Positions 62,314 to 64,000 of a DNA stretch of 64,000 nucleotides are shown one piece after another. The stretch lies in NCBI RefSeq assembly GCF_041435115.1, contig NZ_CP108046.1, positions 3,968,001-4,032,000 on the forward strand. Direction: 5' to 3'. Origin of the DNA: Streptomyces sp. NBC_00289 (GTDB lineage: Bacteria > Actinomycetota > Actinomycetes > Streptomycetales > Streptomycetaceae). The stretch's first letter is position 1. Each line of letters opens with the position of its first letter. A program made the translations under genes and the position numbers. The notes under the pieces were generated by a model. The model was not told the DNA's origin and did no database searches. It was given only the letters and a program-made list of their open reading frames with translations.

Positions 62314-63201
62314 CTACTTGCCCGTGATGGAGCCGAAGTCCGTGCCGGAGCCCAGGAGGAGTCCCGCGCCGAGCAGGATCATCGTCGCCGGGACCATGAA
62401 CGTGGTGATCATCATCGTGGCCTTGGGGACCGCGCGGGCCGCCTTGCGGCGGGCGTTCTGGGCGTCGGTGCGGCGCATGTCCTTCGCCAGGGCCACCAGC
62501 GTGTCCACGATCGGCGCGCCCAGTTCCTCCCCCTGCTGCAGCGCCGTCACGAACATCGCGACCTGCTCGGAGTCGTTGCGGCGGCGCAGTTCCGCGAAGG
62601 CATGGCGGCGGCTCATGCCGAGGTCCATCTGACGCAGGGTGATGCGGAGTTCGTCCGCCCAGGGTCCCTCGTACTTCAGGGCCACGCGGTCCAGGGCCTG
62701 GCGGAAGCCCAGTCCCGCGCTGACCACCACCGCGAGGACGTCCAGGAAGTCCGGCAGCGTCCGCTCGATGACGTCCTTGCGGATGCGGATCGCCGACCAG
62801 ATGCCGACCTCCGTCCAGAACGCGCCGAACGCGAAGAGGACGAGGGCCAGCAGTACGTTGCCCTTGAAGAGGAAGACCAGGCCGCCGACGCCGCCGAGGA
62901 AGCCGTAGACCGCCCGGCGGGCCGCGTAGCGGTCGATCGTCAGGCCGCCCGGGTTGCCCGCCAGGTCGATCTTGCGGCGGTAGCGCGCCACCCGCCGCGG
63001 GCCCATCAGGCGCAGCACCGCGGGCGCGTACCGCATGCCCATGCGGTCGATCAGGGAGTCGACCGCGCCGGTGCGGGTCGCGCCGACCTCCAGGGCCAGC
63101 ACCAGGTCACCGGGGAGCTTGGCGTCGGCCCGGTACATGCGGATGCCGGCGAAGACGCCCCACACGCTGAGGGCCATCGCGGCTGCCAGCAGAAGTGCCA
63201 T
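62314..63201 (-). CDS. Tad secretion system inner-membrane protein TadC
   Basis: 295 residues with a type II secretion F-domain: DFLDVLAVVVSAGLGFRQAL, MDLGMSRRHAFAELRRRNDSEQVAMFVTALQQ (in parts), and three or four membrane helices (one at each end, two near 90-135). Works with TadB as the platform that builds the Flp pilus. Located 22 nt after TadB. Confidence 0.9.
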   Translation of the reverse strand: MALLLAAAMALSVWGVFAGIRMYRADAKLPGDLVLALEVGATRTGAVDSLIDRMGMRYAPAVLRLMGPRRVARYRRKIDLAGNPGGLTIDRYAARRAVYGFLGGVGGLVFLFKGNVLLALVLFAFGAFWTEVGIWSAIRIRKDVIERTLPDFLDVLAVVVSAGLGFRQALDRVALKYEGPWADELRITLRQMDLGMSRRHAFAELRRRNDSEQVAMFVTALQQGEELGAPIVDTLVALAKDMRRTDAQNARRKAARAVPKATMMITTFMVPATMILLGAGLLLGSGTDFGSITGK

Positions 63202-63223
63202 CGTCTCGATCCTCCTCGGCTTC

Positions 63224-64000
63224 TCAGACGTCGATGCGGGACAGGCGGCGGATGAGGAGGAAGCCGACCGCGTACAGCGAGAACGCGACGATCACGGCGC
63301 CCTGCCCGAGCGGGGAGCCCGTCATTCGGTCCAGGGCGCCGTCCTTCACACCGTTCATGAGGAACAACGAACCGATGCCGAGGGCGGGCACGGCGTACGA
63401 GGTCATGCTCACCTGCGACAGCTGCGTGCGCACCTCCCGTCGGGTCTCCTTGCGCTCCTCCAGCGTCTCCGTGAGGTTCCGCAGCGCGCTGACCACCTGA
63501 CCGCCGGCCCGGGCCGACAGCACCAGGGTCGTCACGAGGACCACCAGCTCGCGCGAGGGCAGGCGCTCCGCGAGTTCACCGAGGGCGTCGTCCATGGACG
63601 CGCCGACCGCCAACTGGTTGGCGACCTTGGCCAGTTCCTCGCCCGCGGGCGCCTCCAGCTCCTCCGCGGCCATGCCGACGGCCGTACGCAGCGCCAGTCC
63701 CGCCTGGGTCGCGTTGGCCAGGATGCGGGCCAGCTCGGGGAGCTGGTTGATGAACCGCTCGATGCGTTTCTGCCGCTGCCAGGCGAGGAACTGCAGGGCC
63801 GCCCAGATGCCCAGCAGTCCGGCGATCGGGCCGAAGAAGGGCGCCAGGGTCGCCTGGCCGATCAGCCACAGGCCGGCGACCACGGCGAGCATCGCGGCGA
63901 AGAACTCCCCCGGTGTCACGTCCAGTCCCGTGGCGGCCAGGCGCAGTTCCAGCTTCCGGCCGAGGTCCGTACGGCGCAGCCGGCGGTCCAGGTTGCGGAA
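63224..64000 (-). CDS. Tad secretion system inner-membrane protein TadB, N-terminus cut by window edge
   Basis: The frame is open at the right edge; 258 residues are present. It contains the F-domain ELARILANATQAGLALRTAV, ELVVLVTTLVLSARAGGQVVSAL, and membrane helices (FFAAMLAVVAGLWLIGQATL, AVIVAFSLYAVGFLL). A GTG at about 63919 would cut the protein, and conserved sequence (RNLDRRLRRTDLGRKLELRLA) continues upstream, so the true start is outside the window. Confidence 0.88.
   Translation of the reverse strand, partial: FRNLDRRLRRTDLGRKLELRLAATGLDVTPGEFFAAMLAVVAGLWLIGQATLAPFFGPIAGLLGIWAALQFLAWQRQKRIERFINQLPELARILANATQAGLALRTAVGMAAEELEAPAGEELAKVANQLAVGASMDDALGELAERLPSRELVVLVTTLVLSARAGGQVVSALRNLTETLEERKETRREVRTQLSQVSMTSYAVPALGIGSLFLMNGVKDGALDRMTGSPLGQGAVIVAFSLYAVGFLLIRRLSRIDV

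Overview
The window is a piece of a Streptomyces-type chromosome. The base composition is very GC-rich, and there are many GTG starts with ATGA or GTGA stop/start overlaps. Characteristic genes include a WhiB-like protein, a BTAD (SARP/AfsR-type) regulator, SpoIIE-type phosphatase/anti-sigma fusion, polyphosphate glucokinase, tandem class I and class II fumarases, Tad pilus genes and a C-rich actinobacterial small RNA. The gene order from ychF to ahpD matches what I recall of a conserved core region of streptomycetes; this is memory, not a search.

Region 1 (1-9.2 kb) is accessory. It is a minus-strand biosynthetic operon: B12-dependent glutamate mutase (small and large subunits), a cytosolic solute-binding-fold protein, an EamA exporter, aspartate-semialdehyde dehydrogenase, a short aspartokinase, a VioC/clavaminate-synthase-like Fe(II)/2-oxoglutarate oxygenase, and a TrmB/LuxR-like regulator cut by the left edge. 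A LysR regulator lies upstream. Nearly every junction in the operon is a 4-nt overlap. The genes predict conversion of glutamate to 3-methylaspartate and then to an activated or semialdehyde form, oxidation, and export of a small non-proteinogenic amino acid. No NRPS or PKS gene is visible. A 57-codon membrane/secreted peptide gene, a 1,095-residue SARP-NTPase-TPR regulator and a type II toxin-antitoxin pair (PIN/RHH) follow. A cluster of helically phased CCCAGCAC direct repeats then marks the border with the core at ychF.

Region 2 (14-44 kb) is mostly core: ychF, a DUF6542 membrane protein, ppgK, ispH, xseA-xseB, a nitroreductase, DUF4245, glpX, a whiB-like gene, a DUF1707 membrane-stress protein, class I fumarase, fumC, a FomD-like DUF402 protein, the SpoIIE fusion phosphatase and a bifunctional penicillin-binding protein. 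Next come an SPFH protein with its own ribbon-helix-helix partner and operator, a PadR-ABC-FtsX operon, a roadblock-type gene trio, a solitary ahpD, an AI-2E-type permease and a secreted lytic transglycosylase. Clear hairpin terminators separate many of these units.

Region 3 (43-49 kb) carries a PIN-PhoH ATPase, a prenyltransferase (uppS family), a probable 6C small RNA, a methyltransferase, a GNAT acetyltransferase and an F420-type LLM oxidoreductase.

Region 4 (49-57 kb) is a second accessory island. A WXG100-like protein, a type VII-secreted-like protein and two neighbours are preceded by three tandem copies of a lipoprotein plus secreted-protein module. One module is intact, one has an intact lipoprotein with a broken partner, and one is broken in both genes.

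Region 5 (57-64 kb) is the Tad/Flp pilus locus with a DUF192 gene, an OmpA-like protein, a lipoprotein, a TadG-like protein, the Flp pilin, a two-component system, and TadC and TadB. TadB is cut by the right edge.
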